Shown piece after piece: positions 12,721 to 26,100 of a stretch of DNA of 64,000 nucleotides. The DNA comes from Gnetum montanum (Eukaryota > Streptophyta > Gnetopsida > Gnetales > Gnetaceae), in assembly GCA_015680685.1 (NCBI GenBank), contig MNCI01003613.1:159349-223348 (forward strand), in the 5' to 3' direction. The notes under the pieces were generated by a model. That model ran no database searches and was not told where the DNA came from. It worked only from the letters and a program-made list of their open reading frames with translations. Position 1 is the stretch's first letter; each line of letters opens with the position of its first letter. A program made the translations under genes and the position numbers.

Positions 12721-13349
12721 CCACAAGATAGATGAATCCTACTTTAAGAAGTTATTCCACTTCATCTTTAATAACCTACTTAAGCTTTGGATTCAGTCTC
12801 CTTTGTAATTACCTCTTTGGCTTGATAAAGGAGTCTGTATAGATCTAATGTTGGCATATGCATGGATCTATTCTAGTTAACTCATGATATGACTAGGAAA
12901 AAGTTATTGGCTACTTGTTTATAACTTGCAGTAGCTTCCTTTTTGGTTCTTTTGTGATATTGACATTGATAATTACTGACTTGCCATTATTAGTGAAAAT
13001 ATATTCTAATGTTGTTAGTAAAGTATTTAGTTCAAGGGGCTCTTACTTAAAGTGATCAAGGATTTTCAACTTCCCCTAATCCATTTTTTGCATTTTTGTG
13101 CAAGAGTTGCTGATAAATCTACTCAATTTCATCTATGTTGTCAACATAAGCACTTGTGAGAAGTTCCACTGGTTCATGCATATTGTCAAATTAGAGTTAT
13201 CATCTATTGTCAATCACTAGGTACCTTCCTATTTTATGGTTATTGCATATAGGAACCTTTGAATATTGGATGTCTCAACATACTTATTACATGCTATGAT
13301 GGATGTACTCTTCATGACTTATATCCTTTGCATGCAATAGTACTATGTC

Positions 13350-16280
13350 ACTGTATGCAATTCATGAAACTTGCTTCTTCTCTATCTTTTTGAATTCATT
13401 TTCCTTGGAGATTTCCAAGGAATGATCTCTAATCCTCATCTTGGCATCAATTTTGTTGAGCCAAGCCTTTCCCCTGATAATAGAAAAGTCTTCCTTATGG
13501 TTCTCCATGTGGATTACCAAGAAATATGCTAGATATAACTAACCATAAATAGTGTTGATAATATCCTTCACCAATCATAAAGGAATAATGATGGATTGAT
13601 TTATATGATGCAACCTAATATTATATTTCTTGGGTAGAGGCAGGTTCCAAGTCTTATACATCTCTGCAGAAATTAAGTTCATCCCAAAACCTAAATCTAG
13701 GAAACCCTTGCATGGATTATTTCCTACAATCTATAAATAGATTAGGGGACTCCTAGGATCAAATCATTTCCTAGAAAGGTATCCTTCCTTGATCCAATTG
13801 GTTACTACATGAGTAAACATGATAGTATGAACATCTAGGAATTTTTTATTTAAAGATAGCTTGATGGTAATTTTGGAAAAAATTGATGCAAGATTAGCAA
13901 CCACAAATGTCTATGAGGCTTTTTGTAGACTATTTGATTTGAAGAAAGTCCATTGGAGAGGCTTATGCTTAGGACCACTCAGATGGTCATCTAGCTACAA
14001 GATAACTTCACTTGTTGCATTTCGATGTTAGGGCTACAATGAAATTTTCCCTTGCATAGGTGAAGAAAGTGGCAAGGGAGTGGTATTAGAGAGTGTAGGA
14101 TAAGTTGGTGGATATGGAGAAGGATAAGTTAAAGGAAACTTGGTCCATAGAGTGGATGTTTTGTGATATTTTCGAGGATAGTAGTAATGAGATAAATGAG
14201 TGTGGCTTGTAGAGCCACAAGGAGATACAAGTTGCTAAACATAATATCCATAAGGGTCTAGCTACTAGTAAGGATATTGTTGTTGCAATGGTGGCATCCA
14301 TCATGACTATGGATTTTTCCATTGGTGATACTACTCTTAAGGTTGAGGTGGTGCTCCACTTGGATAATATTGCGGTGAGTAGTACTACTACCAATAATTT
14401 TCTTGTGGATAAAGCAATCTTTTGGGTGATTTCCTTTTTGCCAATTTTGGATTTAACACATACACCCCAAATTCTTGTATATGTAATACTATAGGATAAC
14501 AACCCTTGGGATATTCATATTGACAAATGTCACATCCATCATCATTTGTTTCTAAATCTATAACCTCATGAACCATTGCAAGCTTACCTTTTTGTTGATA
14601 ATAATCCTTATCTATATGTTTCCTTCTTCATCTATCTCTATCTCTATTCCCTTACTTCATTTTCTTCTCCACAATTTTAAGAGCAATTTGAAACTTCTCT
14701 TCTAAGGAGTCTCACATTTTTTCTACCTTACCCAATATTTTTATAATAGATTTTTGGATTGATGAGGTGTTCCTTTACACCACTTTATTTAGTGATGCTT
14801 CCTCCTTTAAATCATAGAAACATACCTCCTTGTTGAATTCCTTGTTGTATTCCTATACACTTTCTTATTTTAGAGCTTTCCTTTTTCCTTTACCACTTGA
14901 TAAATTAGCCTTTGAATCCAATGAGATTTCATATCTAAAATTATTCCTTGGGAATAAACTTCAAGAGTTTCTCTAGTTTTATTTCAAAGCCTATCTACAA
15001 TATGACAAAGCTACTCCCTTTGAGATAGCCCATGGCCTAGACATCGGTGTACAAAAGAGTAATACCTATCCAATGTTGCATCCAAGATTCATTATTGCCC
15101 TATTTTCATCCTTGAATTTATTTTCTTAGGTTGGAGTATGTCTAGTTGAACAACTCTAGCATCGTACTCCATCTATGAATGGATTCTAGCTCCAAGGATT
15201 GATACCAGCTTTTAGCTTCTTTGATGAGTGTCCTTAGGAACAATTTGAGCTTTTACAACTCATTCACAATGTTCTATAAGCCATATGCATCATATAAGGT
15301 CTATAAATGATGTTGTGGATCAACATTATATCCTCTTTCGAATTTAAGGATATTGTTCATATTAAGCCATTTAATTTTTCTATCTCTTTAATGCCTAGTA
15401 GGAATTTGAAATACTTTAAAATATTGAACATGTTTCTTGTAGCTAGCAATGGTTCATCATAGTCATTGCATTCATGATGGCCTTGATCATGGCCAAGTCT
15501 CCTATGATATGACCTACTACGCCTTCATTCCCAATGATGCTCCTCTTCCTCTTATAGTTGACTATGCTTCCTTTTCTTATCACTACGATGGGATTTCTAT
15601 TCATCTTTATCTCAATCTTGATTATCCCTCCTTCGGTCTTGGCCATGGTTCCTCCTATTAGAGTTTGACAACAAGGAGGATGGTGAAGGTGGAGAACTAG
15701 GAGAATGGTACCTACTAGTCCTTCTTCTATAGTCCTTTGCTTATTCTTTCTCCTTTTCTTTTTCTTTTTCTCTCTTTTGATAAACAACTAAGAGATCTTT
15801 GCTTTGATGTTCTTTGGGTTTTGGACTTTGTCCTCCCCTCACACTAGCTATTCTCCAAGGTTGATTACAACCATTGGTAAAGTGTGTCTTTCTCACTGAA
15901 AGGAGAGCATCTATATGCTGAGATTACCCTTAGAAGAATTTAGGGTCCTTCTTTTATGACCATAGAAATAATGATGTCGGGATCCTCTTGCCCTTGGAGT
16001 CTTCATAGTATGCCTCCATGTGTCAATATTTTTAAAGTTGAGCATCTATTGGCTAATAGTCTATAAAGGTATGGTCTGCTACCTCATACTCTAGCCCGAA
16101 TGATTCAATTCTTAGTTTCAAGAGATTAACTATGAACATTATAGGAATAGACCAATCGAGAGGTAACAAAATGTTATCCTCCATATCACTCAAGCATTTT
16201 TGTTTTTCTTGATGGAGAATGAAGGTGAAATCTAGATAATAGGAATCTAGATGTGCATAGATCACTTTCAACTATTAAGG
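13350..16280 (-). pseudogene. gag and protease region of element 1
   Basis: A Lys/Arg/Glu-rich stretch (15500-15790, minus) is followed by a gag-core-like segment (14750-15450; fragments RHTPT and IMNLGCNIG). Then comes a segment with paired cysteines (GCDICQYEYPKGC, 14490-14560) and a region with protease-like fragments such as LGSTKLMPR (13350-14000). Frames shift repeatedly. Position between primer site and RT supports gag-pro; individual domains are not secure. Confidence 0.5.
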
Positions 16281-16510
16281 TTTTTCACTGATAGTTCTTT
16301 TTGTTCTATCATGCTGCTAATTCGAATCATTAACATGTCGTGGTAAATCATTCCTATGAGAAAAAGTCATTTTAGTGGTTTGGAGAAAGTGTGCCCTTAT
16401 AAAATATTATTATTACTATTTTATTTGAAAGATAATTTATTATGTTTTTCTTATAAAAACTTTATATTGATTCACTGTTTAATAATACTTAACACACTTA
16501 ACTAAACTAA

Positions 16511-16529
16511 GTCCTTGGCAATAGCACGA
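16511..16529 (-). other. primer binding site of element 1
   Basis: The minus strand, one base inside the 5' LTR end, reads TCGTGCTATTGCCAAGGAC. This differs mostly by C-to-T and G-to-A changes from the TGGCGCCGTTGCCGGGGAC type of primer site used by several plant Ty3/gypsy lineages. Confidence 0.6.
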
Positions 16530-16530
16530 A

Positions 16531-17383
16531 TGATGAGTAGTGGGTACCCCTTATGCCCAACCATACAAATCACTAGCACATACATGTGATCTGATCGAAT
16601 TCTATCAACTTATTTACCTAACTGTTTGATATTCCTAGATAATGAATTATGTAGTCATAAGTCGTTGTATTCCCAATCCATACTTGTGCTAATCTATGCG
16701 TATGGTTAAGTGTGGTTGAGGTGTAAGATATTTATTTATATGTTTTTTATTATTTTCTCCTACTTACTAAATAGTTAAGTGAATAAAGGTTTGATATTTA
16801 AATTAACTAACTAATTAACTACTTCATTAACTAACTATCCTAACATAGAATATCTATTTTCACTTGTTGTTCATATTGTAAACATATATTAACATCATTG
16901 GGTTACCAAATGTATACTACTAGGTGTACCAAGTATTTATAGCTAGGATTATAAGTGTTAGTATATTATACTCAAAGTGGTTGTACTCACATTGCTTATG
17001 GACTATAATATTAGTTGCTTAATAACAGGAAAGTAAATTGCATGTTAGTCCAAGTGATGTAATGGATAGAAGAAATCTCAATTTTATTTTCATTCATGCA
17101 AATATGTCTAGGTACAAATGCACTCAAATAAAATGTTGTACAATCACTGGAATCCACACTGCAGGCACTTAAAGGGAAAATATTCTAACTTCTATAAAAC
17201 GAAACTGCAAGGGTTTGGCTTGGCCATGACTGATAGATGTCATAAATGCAAGGGGTGTGTGCATTTATATAGGTAATGCCTACATTAGCATCAATGCACC
17301 CTAGGATACGTTGATGAGGATACATCGATGGGGTTGCGTCAATAGGTATGCATCGACACAATTGTTTTATTGATGCTTCACCA
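16531..17383 (-). repeat. 5' LTR of element 1
   Basis: 853 bp. Plus-strand ends are TGATGAGTAGTGGG and GCTTCACCA. It aligns along its length with 4363-5178. A minus-strand TATA box is at 17262-17271, with ATCGATG-type words between 17290 and 17375 upstream of it. About 40 bases near 16585-16630 are absent from the other LTR. Confidence 0.85.
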
Positions 17384-18800
17384 AAGGCTAATCTTACTAT
17401 TTTGTAGAATTATATAGCTAATAAAATTGAAAAAAAAATCTTGATAAATGAAAAAAAAAAAGGTTCACCCTTACTAGCAAAGTTTTAGTTATCAAGTAAA
17501 TGCTTCAATCAATTCATGTTTATTACTACAATTGTTTGGCTTCTTCTAAAACTTCTTATGATTGAATTGGTCATATTATCCACTAGTTTCTTTGGTTTTT
17601 TGCTAAGCAATATAGAAAAGGTTTTTCCATAGCTACTTGGGATATTTGCACTAGTAGCAAGAAAGATGGAGGACATGGTCTTATTAATTATATAACCAAG
17701 GTATTTCTCTTGCAACAAAATGAATTGCAAAGTGCATTAATGGAGATGATGTTTTGATGCTCCTTTTAAGAAACAAACTTATGCAAGGAAAACCTAAGAA
17801 TGATAATAGTTGGTTTTCTAATAACTTTCTTTACTATCTTTTTTTTTTCCTCAAGTCATTTCTATTCTTGGTTCTTCAATTCTTAAATAAATTTGGAAGA
17901 CATTATGCAAGCTTAGTAAATATTGGAATTACAATCATATTACAGTTTTAGAAGATATGCTTAAGCAAATTAACCCACGATGGCTTCTTTTTAATGAATG
18001 AACTTGGGCTACTAATGCATCTATATTGTGTACTAGTTGGAGCAGATTTGGTATCACTACAGTATCTTATTTGTGTATATATAATAGATGCATTATTTGG
18101 AATGAAGCTTCTAACCTCTATGGTTTAAATAAAAAGGGGAAAATAATTTTGACAAATTAATTTCTAATCTTGAAAATTTATTTAAAGTTGACAACAATTT
18201 GCATCATGCTTTTCTAGATATTCTTTTTTGGAAGGATGGCAAATATGGTTTTCTTTTTAATTTGAAAGTTGCTTATGAGATTAATATAAAAAATGATTTT
18301 ATTCCTAACAAATTCAATAAGGCTTGGAAAATGCAATCATCATCACATTTTTAGATGAGGAAAATAAAAGATATTTGGAGAGCTCCTACATTTCCTAAAA
18401 TTCATTTTTTATTATGGTGTCTTATTCAACAAGGTCTTTCTATCAGCATTCATCTTAAATATATGAGAAATATTTCTCCTCAATGTCCTCTTTGTAGAAG
18501 TAAAAACTCATTTTCTCATAGTAAAATTGGACATCCAGCATTTGTAACTTTCAACCAAGCACCAAGGAAGTCATTCTTGGTAATCAACCTACTTTGTCTA
18601 CTTCATTTCTTTGTACTTAGAATTGTCTTTGACCACTTGTACTCTATTTTATTTGGAAGCTTTAGTGTGCAGTTATTTTTCAGCACCAAGAGCATAACTA
18701 TGACCTTTTTTCAAGGATCAAATACCATATTCTCAAAGATGTCATTTTTCATCTACAACTTCAAGCAAAAAAACTTCCAATAAAAGCTAAACAATTAATT
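17384..18800 (+). pseudogene. LINE ORF2 relic, C-terminal half with zinc-binding domain
   Basis: Continues the RT relic that ends at 4362. Conceptual translation shows SKVLVIK-MLQSIHVYY (17480-17530), ISLATK-IAKCINGDD (17705-17760), RNKLMQGKPKNDNSW (17764-17810) and, in one open frame 18355-18560, IWRAPTFPKIHFLLWCLIQQ and SPQCPLCRSK. That CPLC block is the zf-RVT (reverse transcriptase zinc-binding) signature of plant L1-type LINEs. The part after 18540 is less recognisable but reads on to about 18800. Confidence 0.75.
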
Positions 18801-19601
18801 TGTTTTCTTCAATAATAATTTCTTTTTGTTTTAAAGGCTCATGGATGGAAAACTTTCAACTTTTGTTGCTATTTGTTCATTATCTCTAATTGATGAATTC
18901 TTTTTTCTTTAAAGAGAATTTTCTCCTTATCTTTACAATAAACCCTTTAGTAAGAAATAAAAACCTATGAAAGTGATTCTAAATAAGTGCAAGGCTTGTT
19001 CTTTTTCCTACCCCGGAGGAGAGATTTTTCAATCATTGGTTATAATGAGGAACAAGTGTTCCATAAGTGTTTAAGATAATGAATAGTATGTTCAGTAGTT
19101 TGGGTAGTTTTGAAATGATTTATTAACTTGCATAACTTTAAAAGTTCCCAAAGGAATTGAAAAGATGCAGGATTCAAAACCCTCATAATCTCGATACAAA
19201 GAAAATGCAGCACTAGTAAAAGTAGAATCTCAAAGGTAACAAACTGAACTGGATAAGCGGTATAAATGTCATAACAATTTTCCATCTTCTACCGTATTTT
19301 CAAAAAAAAATTTAAAACCAATTTGTTAAAAAAACATTTTATATCCTATTTAAGAAACAAAATTTCAACTCCAGCAATGCGCTCAGAGGAATAAATATCC
19401 AGCAATCCGCTCAGAGGAAGAAATATATGGAAGCAGCAACTCAACCTAATAAGACAATCATCACCATCATGATGGTCTTTAACCCAACGGCATCGGCGAA
19501 CCAATTATGCTAGGCCTAGGATTTGGCGATGGTTTTTAACCGATACCCTGAACATATATGTTTTATAAGATACAGACAAGCCTTTGAATGTCCAAAACCA
19601 A
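18801..19601. other. sequence between LINE and GH28 gene
   Basis: No domain recognised. A direct repeat of CAGCAATSCGCTCAGAGGAA occurs at about 19371 and 19400. The part next to 19602 should contain the 3' UTR of the minus-strand GH28 gene; no convincing AATAAA signal was found. Confidence 0.4.
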
Positions 19602-20127
19602 TTAAAAATCGTCCGCGATGGACGACACATTTGGTGGAGACGCAGGACGAAGCAAAGTTCCCTTTTCATCGTACAAAGCTAAATTTTCACAAGGTCTTGG
19701 GAAAATCTTCCCTATAGCTTTTCCCTGCACGTAGGCACACTGAAATATGTGTTTCTTCTTGTATGAAATGCCTACATTCATATCCACAAATTCCAAATTA
19801 TTCACAGGTATTTCCTCGGTACCATACACCCTTACAGGTATTCTTACTTCCCTTCCACGCACACCATGGATGTAAATATTTTCAAGCTTGGGAAGAGCTC
19901 TTGGATCCCAGTTATCATCTGGGTGTTGACCATAATCTGTCTTGACTACTATTCCTACCCGAACTGTATCAAAAAAAAGATCTCTGAATCTAATGTTGCG
20001 GACGTATCCTCCTCTTCCAGGACTGGTTTTAATCCTCATGCCACGTTTTGACTGCCATACGAGAGTGTTCTGAACAGTAATGTTTGAAACTCCACCAGAC
20101 ATTTCACTTCCAATCGAAACTGCTGAA
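19602..20127 (-). CDS. GH28 gene exon 5
   Basis: Acceptor TATTTCAG. A second AG five bases on would break the frame, so 20127 is chosen. Encodes residues 310-484 with SIGSEMSGGV, RIKTSPGRGGYV and the C-terminal strands, then TAA. Confidence 0.94.
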
Positions 20128-23100
20128 CTGAAATACAGGGCCAATCACGGGATTACCCCATTGAATGCACAAGACTGGACAAAAATACATTATTCTATTA
20201 GCACCTTACCTTATTACTGACCGAAGAATAAGATTCCGGATAATTATGTTTTTGGCTGGTTTGCCATACGATATTCCATACTGATCCCACCCACTCTTTA
20301 TGGCTATGCAGTCGTCTCCCACACTAATGTAGCAGTTCTCAATAATTACATTTTGGCTTGAATCTGGAAAAAAGTTTCTAATTTTAGGAAACTGTCAATA
20401 CTTAACGATTACCTTTTCTTAAATGAAAATAGAACAATCCGTACCTGGGTCAATGCCATCTGTATTTGGTGCATTCAAAGGAGCCAAAATGGTCACTCCA
20501 CTGATTTTGACATTCCTACAATCATATGGATGAAGAGTCCAAAATGGGGAATTGCGCAATGTAATATTTGAGATTTCAATGTCTTTACTCCACAGAAATT
20601 GCATCAGGACTCCCCTTGTGTATTTGAGCTTCTTTTGATGAAACCTGGTCCACCAAGTTTGCCCATTACCGTCAATAGTTCCATTGTAACCTGCAAAGAC
20701 CAAACACTTGTTATGCTAAAATATAGATAGTTTTCCTGCTGCTTGATTTAACAGTGATATTGGGTGGGGAAAAAAGCAAATGCAAAGACTTTTAAAAACT
20801 GATGACTGTCGAGGTTCGATGATCGTGGGGCAGGTCGCATTGTGACATTATTAGAGCCAAATATTTATCATTCAGATCATAAGCAGCTCTAAAGTTTTAG
20901 ATGTTCTCACTGTTGATAACCATCACCCGAATGTAAGGGTCTCCTAAAGAGGCAGCTAATCAAAATAAAGGGCAAAGGGTTCTTATAACGGTTCTTCTTA
21001 GAGAAATGAGGCAACTTGTGTGCAAAATATTAACACTTGTTAAAATGAATAACAAGTTACATGAGAAAATTTTAAGCATAGATGTGAAGCCACTGGAGAA
21101 GCATTTCTAATAGTGATCATTAGCCAAAACAATCCAACGTATTAGTTGACAGTAGCTCGAAGCCAAATATATTGCAACTGACAAAGAATATAGAGGAAAA
21201 TATTAGTTGGTTATAATCTTTGAATTCGAGATTCACAAAGCAAGCACATTTGTGGGCTTTGGAGGGTTTTGTTAGGCATATTGATGCTTCACTGCAGTTA
21301 TGGCAGTTTCCAGTATTTCTGGTAGTTACCAAGTGCATATTTGCTAGTTTATCCATAGTTGATTGTTCAGCTTACTTGTTACTTGGTGATTGCTCTCCTA
21401 TGTCTTGGCATAATTATAGTGAATGACATACTTGCAACATGATTGCACGTAGCCGTCAATCCCCCTCCGCGACAAACCTTTCATAATTTTGTCAGAAAAA
21501 GTTGCCAACGCCAATGCAATATAGTTGCAGCACAAAAGCTTCTTTAGACATTATCCACAAGGAAGAGAACATGGAAAGATCAAAGTTTCTTTTAGAAGTT
21601 GTTGGTCTAGAGGATTGTAAGACCATTTTAACTTTGGGCTAGAAGCAAGATAAATAATCTACTAAAAAGGGGGATGGCGTTCACCCAATAAGGATTAGGT
21701 GGTGTATGCAAAGGATAAAGATGAAGAAGGCCAGCTTAGATGGTTTGGCCATATTCAATGGAGCCCAAATAGCGCTTCTATGTAAAGGAGTTTCTTATTC
21801 AAGTAGATGGAAACTGACGTAAAGGTAGACCAAAGAAGAAATGGGATCAGACAGCTAGAAAAGATAAGATAGGCAGTGGGGTGATTAACGATTTAGCAGT
21901 ATAAAAGGAAATGATAGCAATTATGATTATGTACAAGAAATCACCCCATGTACTCATACCTTTACGAACAATATTATAGAAATTTGCAGTCTATATTAAA
22001 GTGCTGGATCTATGTATAAACTACTTTGGGAATAACATTAAGACAGATATGGTCGCTAGAAAGGAAACAGACCTATCCAAACACTGCTCTTCATCATGGT
22101 GAATGTCTTGAAGGACCTGATGCCCACCTATATGCAAACAAGAAGTCAGGGCAGACACACATACTGTTGACTACCTATTCCAAGAATGGGTTAAACCAAT
22201 ATCAATATACATAAAAAGGGGTGCATAAAAATTAACATGCCCTAGAGTTACAGAGCTATCTCTGTGACAGATGCCTCAAAAGTGTTGTCCTTGATAACAA
22301 AAATATTGCTAAAGCTAAGAAAATTCAGGTTCACATAGGTTACAAGGCTACTTTTACACTTGGATCTGCAATTAGGAAGTCCACAGACACAACTCGTTAC
22401 TTCCTTCTACATGATTACCATGTCGAGGAAAACTTCAAACAAAGAAGGTGCTCTGTAGAAATCACAAGAAATAAACCTGTTTATATGATTTCTGTCTTCT
22501 TTAAATTTTAATGTCTCCTGAAGGAAAACCAACTCTGGTTTCTGGGTAAAATTTTCTAGCCTGGACAACATGTCCGTCTAAATAAAGTATGGATAGCACC
22601 CAACAAATCAGAGGCAATAATAAAAACTTAGAAGGGTATACAGCCATTATAGAAAAGTGCAGCAATAGCAAAATGATATCAACAATCTAGAATGCCAAAA
22701 ATGAAATGACTTCAACGTCCCAAATCATAGTGAAAAGAATCACAGACAGTGTTGAGAAAAAAATTCTCAAATTCAGATTATGACTGGAAAAAGAGAATAG
22801 TACTTTGAGATTAATAAGTATTCCTATATGCATAAAATTGAAACTGAAACTGTTTTTCATAAGCAATGCCAAGTGTCTGACAGCTAACTGCCAGCCTAAC
22901 ACCAATCCCATAGTTACCAGAAATGGCATGAAATGAGCCAAGAAAAGGTAATAATGGGTTTCCAGCTTATTGTTTTGTTTTTTGAAAGCTTGAAATTCCA
23001 AAATGCAATAGCAAGTTTACCTTTCTGGTAACTATGGTCAATCCTCCTTTCTCACCAAAGCTTGGGACCAGCCATGGCATGGGGGTTGGTCATGTGCTGA

Positions 23101-26100
23101 GAAGACCAAAGAATGCACCCCTTAAAAGAGGCTACTTTATTAAAGTTAATGGGAGAAAACAAAGAAGTAGAGCAAAACATAATCCGTTTGCAAGAATAAA
23201 TAAAGATATCCAAGATTAATGCTTATTTGGCTCTTAATAGAAATGAATGGTGGAAAAGAATTTATACAGCCAATCTCATATAGTTGGAATAAAGCTAGGA
23301 TGATGAAGAAGAAACTGAATCTGTTTTTAATTATGTCCAACAATTTGGATATATTGGACTAGTTCAATTTCAACAATCTTTTGCATAATGATTGTATATC
23401 TTAGTCATAGCCTACTGGAATTGAACCTGTAACTTGTAGAATGCAAGCCACATGCCTTGATTTTTTTTCTTCCCTTTTTTCTTTTCTTTTATTTATTTAT
23501 TTATTTATTTATTTTTTGGTGTCAGTAAAGAGAGATATATCAGCCCTACAAAATGCACAAACCTTAGTGAAACTAACAAATTTCAAATAGAAAAAATTGT
23601 CAGAAAACTTTAACAAGTTAAGAATTCATATTTAACATGTTAAAAGCTGGGTTTAGAAATAATGTCATTTGAAATTGGTTTTAATAACTTCAATGGGACA
23701 TTTTTTGAATAAGTAAACATGGCAATGAATCTAACCAGTGATAACAACATCTTGAAGATGTTGACCATGAATGAGGCTGCCATGATAAGGGCCAGGGCAT
23801 TCTCTGCCATGACCATATGATGGTAAAGGAGGCAGCAACGGCCAATATTTTTCATCCTACATGAATAGCATAGCAATTAGAATCATGAATTTGTCATTCA
23901 AATATATTAAATTTCTTTGTTTCAAAGATTTATTCATTTTTTTAAATATAAGCAAACATAGTGTTCCCAATGCATAAACATTTATGCAACAAAATGCCTA
24001 AGCTAGAAAAGGAAGAAGATAAATACAACACCTTAAGGATTAAGGAAAAGGAAACATTAATAACACTTCTTCAACTTTGTCTTTGTACCTTAACAAACAA
24101 TTGATCAAACTTAGTGGGCCAATCCATTACCTAATTTAGAGGGAACAATGATAAGCTTTTATACCAATGTCCTTGGAACTCAATTCACAAGTTAAGGTAA
24201 ACATGATGTAATGTCTACATAACCTTGTTCAGACAAAATGAAAGCATGATGCTTCTCATGATTATATTTCCATTTCTACCAGAAATGTAGGATGAATTTT
24301 ACTATGCTAATAACCATGATTTATCCTTTTAACAATAACTTCTGCTAAAAGTTGACCTGCCCAGTTCAAATGGATACCACGATTGCAGAAATTGGAACAC
24401 ACCAATACAGAAAATATTGACTTGATGCCACTCAAAAATAGAACAAAGACTTTCAACTTAACATCAGATTTAAGATTTGGCAAACTCTGCCTTTCTAGAA
24501 CTAAAATTTTTGAAGATAACTGCACCAGTAAGGTTTCACAAATATAGCATAATTCAAAGTTTAAAACATTACTCTTACGCTCTAATGTGCATTTTCTTGC
24601 TCAACCTTAAGGTTACTGAACGAAAGCACTAAAAACAGCAGTGTTCATTAAGCAGATAAGTGTACCTAAAAGACAATCAACTCAGAGATATAATCACCAA
24701 CTGAGAATCACAGTGCTGACTGTTAAGGGATGCTTTCTCCTTGTTCTAGGTCTCAATCCCAATGATGCCATTCCAATAACACTTGAGCCAAAATTAGAAA
24801 CATATACATATGGATATAAGATGTCTACCTGTTATCATCAATGTTTAAGTGTCGATTAATTATGTAATCCTTCTGCTTGATAAGTGAACCATGTCAGAGA
24901 AATACCTAAATTAGGAATAAACAAAAAGACTGGCATTTCAAAGATCAAGAAAAGAACATTACAGTAAGCCTCTTAAAAGTTTTTGCCCCCTCTAACTTAG
25001 ATCTTTAAAGGCAAAGTGGCAAACAGTCAATGAAAAATAAAACTAACTTAACAGGTATGCTAATAAAAAACTACAGTGCAAAGACACAAATCAAATAGAA
25101 AATATCTCTAACCTTACCCTAACAAAAGGTCAAAGACCAAAATGGAACTCTAAAGGAACTAAAAAAAACAATTGCAAAGCCAGCAATGTGACCATGCAAA
25201 TATTACATCTTGTGCAGGGAAACATCAAATAAATAAATTCACTAGCAAATTCTCTGCCATATTGCACTGCATGACAAATTGCTAAAAAGACTCTTTTGTG
25301 CCTTTAAAAATAAAATGCATTGTGAGAAGATCAGAAACATAATGCATATACTGGACTCTACAAAATTTACAACTTATGATTTGGATCCAACTCTTTCAAA
25401 ATAGATGAATGTTAAATCAACGTAAAGCCTATTAACAGTGAACATAAGATGTCAAAAGACCTCTTTATGCTTAGAATAAACGATGGCACGGCACAAGCAG
25501 ACGCAAAAGATTGACTCCTTTAATTTAGCATAAAAAAATTTTAAGATATAACATATCCAGGGAAGCCATCAATTTTATTTTCATTCAGTTAAATGATATA
25601 AGAGTGACATATTTTAATGGCAAAGGTATTAATCTACCAAAGCGGCTTTCATGTTTCCTCGAAAGAAGAAATTTGGTGCATAAATAAATAAATTTTTCAA
25701 CATGAATCTAAGATACATTTTAGTTAGCTTGTAGCTAAAGTAAAAGGTAAGAATTGTCCGTTGCGGTTATCTCAATTGAAGAAGTGATCGCATGTACATG
25801 AAATCCACTACCTATGTGTGAAATAAATCCAGAGAATATATGAGTCATGCATTCACAGAGAGACGTTTTATTTTAAACTGGGAAAAAAAGGTCTTGTAAA
25901 CAGACACCAAAATTGTTGGATAGCTAGCATATATTATTTTTGGTATTTATTGCTTATGCCTTGTATCCATAGTTTTAGCTATATTTTCGTGTTTGTAAAA
26001 ATAATCCTTCTGCACTATGAACGGAGATCCAACCAAGAAGAACATCATAAACACGTGGTTGTCCTCCAACCAAACTCTAATACCCAGGGATATCCTAACT

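Larger units (their letters stand above)
4363..17383 (-). mobile_element. complete but decayed 13-kb Ty3/gypsy retrotransposon (element 1), minus orientation
   Basis: Two related LTRs in the same orientation bound the element. Read on the minus strand the order is 5' LTR (right), primer binding site, gag-like region, protease-like region, RT, RNase H, integrase, a spacer, an extra protein-like region, polypurine tract and 3' LTR (left). The protease-RT-RNase H-integrase order is that of Ty3/gypsy. Stops and frameshifts are frequent throughout. It sits inside a LINE ORF2 whose halves flank it. No target-site duplication is recognisable: the flanks are TGAGT on the left and AAGGC on the right. 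Confidence 0.85.

Noticed and set aside
14086-14502. 138-residue minus-strand frame and opposing plus-strand frame
   Set aside because: Lies within the gag-pro region of element 1 but does not follow the gag or protease blocks; best explained as chance frame in decayed sequence.
19523-20051. Plus-strand frames over the GH28 last exon
   Set aside because: Shadows of the true minus-strand coding exon.
22687-23001. 104-residue frame in intron 2
   Set aside because: No family resemblance, no splice support, and lies inside a well-defined intron.
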